From an uncultured Collinsella sp. (GTDB lineage Bacteria; Actinomycetota; Coriobacteriia; Coriobacteriales; Coriobacteriaceae): 57,518 bases of DNA. Each line of letters opens with the position of its first letter. The stretch's first letter is position 1. The stretch lies in the NCBI GenBank assembly GCA_900759565.1, contig CAAEVV010000023.1:1-57518 (forward strand), given 5' to 3'. Positions 48,784 to 55,830 of the stretch are shown in pieces. A program made the translations under genes and the position numbers. The notes beneath the pieces were generated by a model that saw only the letters and a list, made by a program, of their open reading frames with translations, did no database searches and was not told the DNA's origin.

Positions 48784-50190
48784 ATGTTTATCGGAAGAAC
48801 AGTGGAAATGTCCGAGCTCAATCGACTGTATGGCACGGGCTCCTTTGAAATGCCTGTGATTTACGGCCGCCGTCGCGTGGGTAAAACGCGCCTTATCACA
48901 GAGTTCATCCAAGGCAAGAAGGCTATTTACTTTCAAGCTCGTCGTACCAATGCGGAGGCAAACCTGCACGGCTTTAGCCAGGCGATACTTGCAGGTTCGG
49001 TTGGTGCTGCAGGCGTGTCGTTTCGTAGCTTTGACGAAGCGTTCGATGCATTGGCCACCATGGCTCGCACGGAACGTTTGGTTGTCGTGATTGACGAGTA
49101 TCCCTATCTCGCCCAATCGAATCCCGAAATCAGCTCGTTGCTGCAAGACAAGATCGATCACCTGTACAAAGAGACCAAGCTCATGCTTATCCTGTGCGGG
49201 TCGTCGCTTTCGTTTATGGAAGAGCAGGTGTTGGGCTACGAGAGCCCACTATACGGTAGGCGTACGGCCCAGTTTAAGATCATACCGCTCGATTTTACGA
49301 CGACCCTCGACCTGTGGCAGAGCATGGGTCGCGAAGACGCTGCGGTTTGCTATGGCATGACGGGCGGCATTCCTGCATATATCGAGAAAGTCGATCCCGT
49401 CGCACCGCTCAAGGACAACATCAAACGTCTTTTTCTTACTCCTACGGGCTATCTCTTTGAGGAGCCGAGTAACCTGCTATTGCAAGAGTGCCGCAATCCC
49501 GAGCAATATGATGCGATCGTGCAAGCAATTGCTCAGGGGCGCTCGAAGATCTCAGAGATTGCGAGCTCTACGGGAATCCCTGCGAGCAACGTAAAGAGCT
49601 ATGTGGATAAGCTAGCGTCGCTTGGGATTGTCGAGCGCGAGCTGCCCCTAAACGAGACGAGCAATAAGCGAGCCGTGTATCTGCTGAGCGACCAGATGTT
49701 TAGGTTCTGGTACAAGTTTGTTCCGCAGAACATTGGGCTGATTCAAAACGATATGGCCGAGATGGCGTATAAGCGCATTGAGCCGTACGTATCGGATTAC
49801 ATGGGTACGGTCTTTGAGATTATATGCAGGCAATACGTGTACGAACTCGCGCGCGCAGGCCGGCTCGATGTGGTTCCGGCGAGCGTCGGGCGCTGGTGGG
49901 GGACGGATAATCGCACGCATACGCAGGAAGAAATCGACTTGATTGTTGACGATGGCGAGGGCACTGCGCTGTTTGCGGAGTGCAAATGGCGCAATGAACC
50001 GGTGGGCGAAGACGTGCTGCAAAAGCTCGTGCACCGAAGCGAGCTCTTTAGACGGCAACGAAAAAGCTATGCGCTTTTCTCAAAAAGCGGCTTTACGCAG
50101 GGATGTCGGGATGCCGCGGAGAGTAGGGGAGACGTCAAGCTGATCTCGTTTGCCGAGATGTGTGAGCGGGATAACGCTGCTCGGGGGTAA
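48784..50190 (+). CDS. ATP-binding protein with DUF234 / nuclease-like C-terminus
   Basis: AAA-type ATPase of the ATPase_2/DUF234 group found on mobile and defence DNA. 468 residues: Walker A IYGRRRVGKTRLI (about 26-38), Walker B LVVVIDEYPYL (about 98-108), sensor-like LILCGSSLSFM, a winged-helix region (SEIASSTGIPASNVKSYVDKLASLGIVE), then DUF234 with MFRFWYKFV. It ends in a PD-(D/E)XK-like stretch EEIDLIVDD then ALFAECKW (near residue 382-400). Controlled by its own palindromic promoter and bracketed by arrays B and C. Role unknown; a DNA- or repeat-binding nuclease regulator is possible. Confidence 0.82.
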   Translation: MFIGRTVEMSELNRLYGTGSFEMPVIYGRRRVGKTRLITEFIQGKKAIYFQARRTNAEANLHGFSQAILAGSVGAAGVSFRSFDEAFDALATMARTERLVVVIDEYPYLAQSNPEISSLLQDKIDHLYKETKLMLILCGSSLSFMEEQVLGYESPLYGRRTAQFKIIPLDFTTTLDLWQSMGREDAAVCYGMTGGIPAYIEKVDPVAPLKDNIKRLFLTPTGYLFEEPSNLLLQECRNPEQYDAIVQAIAQGRSKISEIASSTGIPASNVKSYVDKLASLGIVERELPLNETSNKRAVYLLSDQMFRFWYKFVPQNIGLIQNDMAEMAYKRIEPYVSDYMGTVFEIICRQYVYELARAGRLDVVPASVGRWWGTDNRTHTQEEIDLIVDDGEGTALFAECKWRNEPVGEDVLQKLVHRSELFRRQRKSYALFSKSGFTQGCRDAAESRGDVKLISFAEMCERDNAARG

Positions 50191-50256
50191 AGCCTGTCCT
50201 CGAATGGCTGGAACGGGGCCCTCTGTTGTCATGCTAGCTGCCAGCGGAATGCCGGC

Positions 50257-50614
50257 GGAAAGCGTGTCCCAGATTTCGGCCCCAGAGTGGGATGTCGTTT
50301 CCAGATCGGGCCTCAAACGGAAATTGCATCCCGGAATGAGCGCTCAGAACGGGATGAACTTTCCCAACGAGGTCGCATGCGGAAGCTGTGTCCCGGATTC
50401 TGACTCCAGAGTGGGATGCCGTTTCCGGCTGAGGTCTCTGGCGGAAGCTGTATCCCGGAATCGAGCTTCAGAGTGGGACGTGCTTTCCCGTCAGGAGCTC
50501 AAGTGGAAACTGCGTCCCGGATTCAAGCCTCGGAATGGGACGTGCTTTCCGGATGGGCTTCAAGCGGAAACTGTGTCCCAGAATCGACATGGCTTCAAGT
50601 GGAAAGCGCGTCTT
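50257..50614. repeat. array C: alternating inverted 14-mers, 62-bp period, twelve motifs
   Basis: Forward motifs start at 50257, 50319, 50381, 50443, 50505, 50566 and 50601 (last one degenerate); inverted motifs at 50289, 50351, 50413, 50475 and 50537. Steps are 62 bp until one 61-bp step (50505 to 50566, a one-base loss in the spacer); then an inverted motif is missing and the pattern decays. It begins 67 bp after the ATPase stop. Confidence 0.92.
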
Positions 50615-50776
50615 AGAATACCGCGCCGGCGTTTTTGGCGGTCGTGGTTGGAAAGGGGAGCATTGCCTACACGCGCGACGACGGCGTGGCGGTGATCCCC
50701 ATGGCGGCACTTGGGGCGTAGTGGTTTTGCGGTTTGCGGTTTGCGGGGTACTGGGCCTCCATTACCGAAAATCCAT

Positions 50777-50805
50777 TTGGTAAACCAGATGCTCGCGGAT
50801 AGAAT
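50777..50805 (+). promoter_or_regulatory. antisense-RNA-type promoter, decayed copy 1
   Basis: TTGGTA (50777-50782), 17 bp, TAGAAT (50800-50805). Sequence and spacing match the promoter at 51871-51899. The transcript's first hairpin (GACGGCAGCCCA / TGGGCAGCGCCGTT) is conserved, but the terminator is lost. Confidence 0.6.
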
Positions 50806-50864
50806 AAAGTCGACGGCAGCCCAAGTGGTGAAGAGCTGGGCAGCGCCGTTGCTTGGTCAAGAGG

Positions 50865-50978
50865 TCAGCGCCTTAATGGCAGCGACTTGTTATGCTTCGA
50901 ATGCTGCTTGAGTGCCTCGGAAAGTTCGATAAGCGCCGTGAAGAGCGAGACCAAAGCAACCAAGAGCTCTGTGAGCTC
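50865..50978 (-). pseudogene. decayed paralogue of the 41-residue membrane peptide
   Basis: The minus-strand frame reads ELTELLVALVSLFTALIELS then EALKQHSKHNKS before TGA at 50865. It aligns with residues about 8-38 of the intact peptide at 51968-52093. There is no start codon between the upstream in-frame stop and the homologous part, and the N-terminal codons and ribosome site have been replaced by the GGCCCGG hairpin repeat, so it should be silent. Confidence 0.65.
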
Positions 50979-50983
50979 TGATG

Positions 50984-51029
50984 GGCCCGGGATGACCGCT
51001 GATTCAAGTCACCGGGCCTAAATCTTTTT
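50984..51029. repeat. duplicated terminator hairpin, copy 1
   Basis: GGCCCGG pairs with CCGGGCC, extended by TGAC/GTCA, then TCTTTTT. The same 46-bp block is at 52349-52393, and a degenerate one at 53292-53338. About 120 bp beyond the hairpin is also duplicated (51030-51150 with 52394-52512). Confidence 0.75.
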
Positions 51030-51170
51030 CACACATTCGAATAGGCGGGCGACTCTTTTGGGTCTGTCTGCGTGGCGCGTGCCTGGTGCATGGCACTGCA
51101 TCCCGCTTTTGTGTCCGCACGGGCGGCTACGCTTACCGCAACGTAGCCATTCGTGGAAAGGACGGATGCC

Positions 51171-51824
51171 ATGTCGATGGATAAAACTGGGTTCGTGAGC
51201 GTTGGCGCCGAGATCGAGGACGAGGTGATGCCCGATCGCGTCGTGTTTAGCATCTGCTTTGGGGGAAGCTTCGATACCAAGGAGGCGTGCCTGAACGACT
51301 ACAACGCCGATCGCGTTAAGGTCGCTGCGGCATTGGTGCCCTTTGGTTTGGATGACGAGCTAACGTGTCGCGGTTACGCCTGCTACGCGCGAACGACACG
51401 CAGAAAGGCGACGATCACTGGCTATAGCTACCATGCCTACGGCACAATCGCCGCGTCGATTGACGCCGTCGATGTCGCCGCTATATGGACGGCTCTTAAC
51501 ACCTGCGGTTCGCGCGCTGACATGAGCGTAGGTTTTGATCTAGCCGACCGGCGTGCTGCCGAGGATGCCCTCATCGCCCGCGTCGTCAAGCGAGCCCGCA
51601 ACAATGCGCAGGCGCTTGCGGCGGCATCGGGTTCTAAGCTGGATGGCGTCAAGCATATCTCCTACAACAGTCAGCTTGGCAGCATGGATCGGCTTTGCTA
51701 TGCAAGTGCGGCCGATTTTGCGCTCGGAGCTCCTGCGGGATCGGCTGATTCCAAGGTGACGGTGCTGGAGCCAGAGCCTATCGAGGTCGAGTGCTCCGTG
51801 GATGTGGAATGGTGGCTGGAGTAG
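51171..51824 (+). CDS. SIMPL-domain (DUF541) protein
   Basis: Member of a widespread family of unknown biochemical function; some members are periplasmic stress or signalling proteins. 217 residues. This one lacks a signal peptide and appears cytoplasmic. Family features: VSVGAEIEDEVMPDRVVFSI at the start, a middle strand-rich region, DALIARVVKRARNNAQALAA helix and VKHISYNSQ. ATG at 51171 follows GGAAAGGACGG; the earlier in-frame start at 51153 has no ribosome site. It stands downstream of the duplicated promoter-like DNA shared with the exonuclease gene. Confidence 0.75.
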   Translation: MSMDKTGFVSVGAEIEDEVMPDRVVFSICFGGSFDTKEACLNDYNADRVKVAAALVPFGLDDELTCRGYACYARTTRRKATITGYSYHAYGTIAASIDAVDVAAIWTALNTCGSRADMSVGFDLADRRAAEDALIARVVKRARNNAQALAAASGSKLDGVKHISYNSQLGSMDRLCYASAADFALGAPAGSADSKVTVLEPEPIEVECSVDVEWWLE

Positions 51825-51870
51825 AGGGGCGAGCCCGGGCGAGCCCCGGACTTCGTAACCGAAATTCCAT

Positions 51871-51899
51871 TTGTTAAACCTGGCGCCCGTGGGTAAAAT
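51871..51899 (+). promoter_or_regulatory. promoter of the candidate antisense RNA
   Basis: TTGTTA (51871-51876), 17-bp spacer, TAAAAT (51894-51899). It is the best -35/-10 pair in this part of the window, and no plus-strand gene follows it. Copies with the same layout are at 50777 and 52308. Confidence 0.7.
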
Positions 51900-51905
51900 A
51901 AAGTA

Positions 51906-51991
51906 GACGGCAGCCCAAGTGGTGGAATGCTGGGCAGCGCCGTTACTTCGATTAAGGGGTCAATGCCTTAGAGGCGTCGACCCCTCTTTTT
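51906..51991 (+). ncRNA. candidate antisense antitoxin RNA
   Basis: About 86 nt from the predicted start near 51906 to a T-rich end at 51985-51991. Stem 1 joins ACGGC and GCCCA (51907-51917) to TGGGC and GCCGT (51931-51943). The terminator joins GGGGTC (51956-51961) to GACCCC (51979-51984), followed by TCTTTTT. The 3' half overlaps the last eight codons of the peptide gene on the other strand, and the whole RNA is complementary to that gene's expected 3' untranslated region. Ends are predicted, not measured. Confidence 0.6.
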
Positions 51992-52093
51992 CTGCTTCGT
52001 ACGCTGCTTGAGTGCCTCGGTAAGTCCGATAAGCGCCGTGAGGAGCGAGACCAAAGCGGTCAGGAGCTTCACGAAATCAATCAGATCGGTCAT
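51968..52093 (-). CDS. 41-residue membrane peptide, candidate type I toxin
   Basis: The peptide begins MTDLIDFVKLL, has one hydrophobic segment (about residues 5-24, rich in Leu/Ala/Val/Thr) and ends in a strongly basic tail (KQRTKQKKRGRR). This is the layout of Fst/TxpA/holin-like type I toxins. ATG at 52093 is eight bases after GGAGG; an in-frame ATG at 52099 is too close to it. The ribosome site lies in a hairpin (52094-52128). The minus-strand message would end at the reversed stem-loop near 51907-51943 (T-rich ctactttatttt follows). Sequence family not recognised; toxicity inferred. Confidence 0.65.
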   Translation of the reverse strand: MTDLIDFVKLLTALVSLLTALIGLTEALKQRTKQKKRGRRL

Positions 52094-52128
52094 GGGCATC
52101 ACCTCCCGTCGCATGGAGGGCGCTGCCC
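52094..52128 (-). promoter_or_regulatory. hairpin hiding the ribosome site of the membrane peptide
   Basis: On the minus strand GGGC and CCCTCC face GGGAGG and GCCC. GGGAGG is the Shine-Dalgarno of the 41-residue peptide, so translation should be blocked until the leader is refolded or processed, as in known type I toxin messages. A possible -10 for this strand, TAGAAT, lies near 52160. Confidence 0.55.
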
Positions 52129-52307
52129 GGCACATGGAACTGCCGTCAACAACTGCCATTCTATCAAAGCGCGGTCATAAATACGAATATATGTTCGATA
52201 ATAACAGCAACGTGATTCCCTCGAATAGCAGCCTTTCGTAAGGGCGGCAGAAGACGACGCTGAGCGATTGGGGATAGACGCGCAGGTCTTCGTTACCGAA
52301 AGCCCGT

Positions 52308-52337
52308 TTGATTAACCAGCCCTCTGTAGGTACACTG
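52308..52337 (+). promoter_or_regulatory. antisense-RNA-type promoter, copy 3
   Basis: TTGATT (52308-52313), 18 bp, TACACT (52332-52337), with the upstream TTACCGAAA shared with the other two copies. Any transcript would run straight into the GGCCCGG terminator at 52349, giving an RNA of under 60 nt. Probably a remnant. Confidence 0.5.
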
Positions 52338-52348
52338 CATATTGATGG

Positions 52349-52512
52349 GCCCGGGATGACCGCTGATTCAAGTCACCGGGCCTAAATCTTTTCATCCATT
52401 TGAATAGAGCGGGCGACTCTCTTGGGGCCGTCTGCATGGCGTGTGATTAGCGCATGGTATTGCGCCCAGCTTTCATGTCCGCGCGGCCACCTATCCTTAC
52501 GGCAATGTAGCC
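52349..52512. repeat. duplicated terminator and promoter-like block, copy 2
   Basis: 52349-52393 repeats the GGCCCGG hairpin of 50984-51029. 52394-52512 repeats 51030-51150 (gcgggcgactct, cgtctgc, then tgtccgc and acggcaatgtagcc) with scattered differences. Copy 1 precedes the SIMPL gene and copy 2 the exonuclease gene, so the block probably supplies their promoters. Confidence 0.7.
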
Positions 52513-52554
52513 GCCTATGTAGCAAGCGGCAGGCAACGGAGAAAGGCCCTAACC

Positions 52555-53289
52555 GTGTCAGTTGAAAAGACGCCGGGTATCTCGGCTATCGATACGACGA
52601 ACTTTGCGCGCCAGATTGTGCTGGACTTTGAGTTTGCGCCGGTGCCAAGGCAGCGCCAGCGCCGTGGACTGTGCAACGAGATTATCGAGGTCGGCGCCGT
52701 CAAGCTCGATTACCACGGCAACGTTATGGGCGAGTTCTCGCAGTTTGTGCAGACGGAATTTACCGAAGGCGTTGCGTTTCCCGTCCGCGAGCTCACGGGG
52801 ATATCGGCCGTGGACACCGCGATGGCCGATCCGCTCTACATGGTGATCAAAAGGCTCAGCGATTGGATCGGTCGCTACTCCGCCCAGGTGGTTTGCTGGA
52901 GCGGGACGGACCGTCGACAGCTTATGACCGAGTGCCAGGCAAAGCAAATCGACCTTGCCGCATTTCCTACGGACTGGGCCGATCTGCAGGCGTTTTACAC
53001 CTCGATCATGGACGTGGGCAGCCACGAGTGCGTCTCTTTGAATGACGCGGCGACGTGGTTTGGCATCGAGTTTGACGAGTCGACGGGTCACGCCCACAGT
53101 GCCCTAGCCGACGCGCGCGTGACCGCCAAGTTGCTCAAGCAGGTGATGGACGGGGACTATCGCGTGAGTCCGCGTGCTCAGGAGATCCGCCAGCGGTGGG
53201 GGATGGGCGATCGAGCCCAGATGCGCCTCTCCAGCAGGTGCCCCGAGCTGAGCGATCTGCTGCTGAAGCTGAAGGCGGAGGGGAGGTAG
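52555..53289 (+). CDS. DnaQ-like DEDDh 3'-5' exonuclease family protein
   Basis: Probable single-strand DNA or RNA exonuclease. 244 residues from GTG at 52555 (GAGAAAGG upstream). DEDDh motifs: IVLDFEFAPV (Exo I, Asp and Glu), an Asp region near WSGTDRRQL (Exo II) and the His/Asp pair in GHAHSALADARVTAKL (Exo III). The stretch NEIIEVGAVKLD is typical of KapD/ERI-1-like members. A C-terminal tail of about 40 residues has no recognised domain. It stands just before the restriction operon; a role in defence is only positional inference. Confidence 0.82.
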   Translation: MSVEKTPGISAIDTTNFARQIVLDFEFAPVPRQRQRRGLCNEIIEVGAVKLDYHGNVMGEFSQFVQTEFTEGVAFPVRELTGISAVDTAMADPLYMVIKRLSDWIGRYSAQVVCWSGTDRRQLMTECQAKQIDLAAFPTDWADLQAFYTSIMDVGSHECVSLNDAATWFGIEFDESTGHAHSALADARVTAKLLKQVMDGDYRVSPRAQEIRQRWGMGDRAQMRLSSRCPELSDLLLKLKAEGR

Positions 53290-53291
53290 GC

Positions 53292-53338
53292 GGGGCTCCG
53301 GGAATGACCTCTGACTCAAGTCAACGGGGCTCATTTTG
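53292..53338. repeat. degenerate third copy of the GGCCCGG hairpin
   Basis: gggctccgggaatgacc followed by ctcaagtca and acggggctc matches the hairpin of 50984 and 52349 with several changes. It follows the exonuclease stop and may be its terminator. Confidence 0.45.
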
Positions 53339-53364
53339 CTTTCTTTGGAGCTTTCTCACGGGGC

Positions 53365-53393
53365 TGACTTTACTTCGTCTCATTTCGTATAAA
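53365..53393 (+). promoter_or_regulatory. promoter of the type I restriction operon
   Basis: TGACTT (53365-53370), 17-bp spacer, TATAAA (53388-53393). Leader of about 80 nt to the hsdR ATG. The region is clearly AT-richer than the upstream genes. Confidence 0.55.
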
Positions 53394-53480
53394 GCGGCTG
53401 CTAGATTGCATAGTGATGATAAAATTAATCAACTCAACATCAATAGCTGTCGCTTTGCGCAATGAGGGGTTCCGAGACGT

Positions 53481-55811
53481 ATGAACGAGTCTGACACACG
53501 GCTTAAACTCATTGATCCTGCGATTATGGAGTCGTGGGATCGCAATACCCAAGTCTTCACTGAGTATTTCTTTACCAGTGGCGAGATCGTTGTGCGCGGA
53601 AGTATGGTCACCCGTAAAGACAAGAAGAAGGCTGACTACCTTCTGATGTATGCTCCGGGCATCCCTATCGCAATCGTCGAGGCTAAGGATACGGAGCACA
53701 CCGTTGATGCCGGTCTCCAACAGGGGATGGGATATGCCCAGCTGCTCGATATTCCGTTTGCGTACAGCTCAAACGGAAAGGGTTTTGTTGAGCACGATTT
53801 TCTTACCGGGAAAGAGCGCACTCTTGCCATGGACGAGTTTCCCGCTCCGGCGGAACTTTGGACACGATACTCAAAAGCTAAGGGGCTTGAACATCCGTAT
53901 AGCCAGGAGATTGTGACCGCTCCGTATTACCAGGAGCACGGCGGCAATCATCCTCGCTACTATCAGTGCATCGCCATCAATCGTACGCTTGAAGCTATTG
54001 CGCGAGGTAAGAATCGCATCTTGCTCGTTATGGCAACGGGAACGGGAAAGACTTTTACGGCTTTTCAAATCGTTCATCGCTTGCGACAGACTACCGAGGT
54101 TCGTAAGGTTCTCTATCTGGCGGACCGCAATATTCTCGTCGATCAGACTATAGACGGCGATTTCAAGCCTCTCAAGAGGGTTACAACCAAGGTCGTAGGT
54201 CGAAAGCTCGATTCTGCTTACGAGGTCTATTTCTCGCTCTACCAACAGCTTGTTGGAGAAAACGGTGAAGAAATATTCCGCGAGTTCGACTCGGAATTCT
54301 TCGATTTGATTATCGTAGACGAGTGCCATCGCGGAAGCGCCGCGGCGGACTCCGCATGGCGTAAAGTACTCGAGTATTTCAATTGCGCAATTCAAATCGG
54401 AATGACGGCCACGCCAAAGGAGACTGAAGAGGTTTCAAACATTACCTACTTCGGCGAACCTGTCTATACCTACTCCCTTAAACAGGGTATCGAGGATGGC
54501 TTTCTTGCCCCGTATAAAGTTATTCGCCCTAAGCTGAACGTCGACATTTACGGATACCGTACTGAGGAAGGCACCGTGGATGATCGCGGCGAAGCTCTGC
54601 CCAAACGTGTTTTCGAGAAGCAGGACTTCGACAGCGAGATCGTCATCAAAGAGCGCTACGAGGAAGTTGCCAAGCGGATAACTCAATTTCTAAAGGAGAC
54701 GGATCGTTACTCCAAGACCATAGTCTTTTGCGTTGACATCGAGCATGCCGAAAACATGCGACGTGCCCTTGTAAACGAGAACGCCGATATCGTAAGAGAT
54801 CACCCCACCTACATCATGAAGATTACGGGTGACGACAGGGAAGGTAAGGCTCAGTTAGATAACTTCATCGACCCCGACGAGAAATACCCGACCATCGTTA
54901 CGACTTCGAAGCTTCTCACCACTGGCGTTAATTGCAAGACGTGTAAGGTAGTCGTGCTCGACAACAAGTTCGGTGAGCACGGAATGACGGAGTTCAAGCA
55001 GATTATCGGCCGCGGAACCCGTATCTGTGAGGACTACGACAAACTCTATTTCACTATCCTCGATTTTCGTGACGCATCGCGTTTGTTCGCAGATCCCGAG
55101 TTCGATGGTGAGCCTGTTGTTGTGTTTGAGCCTAATCCGGGTGACCCCATTGCGGACCCGGGTCCCGGCGGCAATGGCGGCAGCCCCGTCCCGCCTCCGC
55201 CTCCGATCGTAGACCCACCCGTATTACCGCCGGACGATCCGTCCTCCCATGTGAAATATCACGTTCATGGGGCCGACGTCTATGTAGTGTCGGAGATGGT
55301 GCAGTATTACTCCTCCGATGGCCTTCTTGTAACTGAGAGCCTTAAGGACTATACGCGAAAAAACATCCTTGGCGAATACGACACTCTTGACCACTTCCTA
55401 GCGGCGTGGAACTCTGAACACAAAAAGCAAGCGATTATCGATGAGCTGCGCGCACGTGGCGTATTCCTGGATGAGCTGCGGCTCGAGACTGGACAGGAGC
55501 AAATGAGCGACTTTGACCTCATTTGCCATATTGCTTACGACCAGAGACCTCTTACGCGCAGCGAGAGAGCCAATAGCGTCAAGAAGAAGGGCGTGCTTTA
55601 TGAGTATGCCGGCGTCGCGCGCGAGGTCCTTGAAGCACTTCTCGATAAATATGCGACGTCGAACCTCGTAGACTTGGACGATACCCATGTCCTCGACCTC
55701 GAAGAATTCCGTCGGTTTGGCAGCCCAATGAAGATCGTCGCCGCATTCGGCGGCAAACAACAGTACATTCAGGCAGCGCAGATGCTCGAGGACGAGCTCT
55801 ATATCGCATAG
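53481..55811 (+). CDS. hsdR: type I restriction endonuclease subunit R
   Basis: ATP-driven translocase and nuclease of a type I restriction system. 776 residues. N-terminal nuclease: KADYLL (Asp52) and IAIVEAKD (Glu67, Lys69). SF2 helicase: ATGTGKT near 182-189, IIVDECHRG near 277-285, MTATPK, and QIIGRGTR for motif VI. After the helicase comes a Pro/Gly-rich segment (about 550-590: PGDPIADPGPGGNGG and then a run of prolines), an unusually long flexible linker to the C-terminal MS-binding part. ATG at 53481 has a moderate GAGGGG site. Codon use is less GC-biased than the housekeeping genes, fitting transfer. Confidence 0.94.
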   Translation: MNESDTRLKLIDPAIMESWDRNTQVFTEYFFTSGEIVVRGSMVTRKDKKKADYLLMYAPGIPIAIVEAKDTEHTVDAGLQQGMGYAQLLDIPFAYSSNGKGFVEHDFLTGKERTLAMDEFPAPAELWTRYSKAKGLEHPYSQEIVTAPYYQEHGGNHPRYYQCIAINRTLEAIARGKNRILLVMATGTGKTFTAFQIVHRLRQTTEVRKVLYLADRNILVDQTIDGDFKPLKRVTTKVVGRKLDSAYEVYFSLYQQLVGENGEEIFREFDSEFFDLIIVDECHRGSAAADSAWRKVLEYFNCAIQIGMTATPKETEEVSNITYFGEPVYTYSLKQGIEDGFLAPYKVIRPKLNVDIYGYRTEEGTVDDRGEALPKRVFEKQDFDSEIVIKERYEEVAKRITQFLKETDRYSKTIVFCVDIEHAENMRRALVNENADIVRDHPTYIMKITGDDREGKAQLDNFIDPDEKYPTIVTTSKLLTTGVNCKTCKVVVLDNKFGEHGMTEFKQIIGRGTRICEDYDKLYFTILDFRDASRLFADPEFDGEPVVVFEPNPGDPIADPGPGGNGGSPVPPPPPIVDPPVLPPDDPSSHVKYHVHGADVYVVSEMVQYYSSDGLLVTESLKDYTRKNILGEYDTLDHFLAAWNSEHKKQAIIDELRARGVFLDELRLETGQEQMSDFDLICHIAYDQRPLTRSERANSVKKKGVLYEYAGVAREVLEALLDKYATSNLVDLDDTHVLDLEEFRRFGSPMKIVAAFGGKQQYIQAAQMLEDELYIA

Positions 55812-55830
55812 AGAAAGGTAACGATAGCAA

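Noticed and set aside
46833..50614. CRISPR array
   Set aside because: The repeated unit alternates in orientation every step, spacers are 16-18 bp and partly conserved, and no cas gene is near. CRISPR repeats are all in one orientation with unique spacers of about 26-40 bp.
50150..50695. Open frame of 181 codons through array C
   Set aside because: It starts inside the ATPase gene, crosses the hairpin array out of phase with the period and matches no family.
50865..50978. A second working copy of the membrane peptide
   Set aside because: There is no start codon after the in-frame stop, and the ribosome-site region has been replaced by a terminator repeat.
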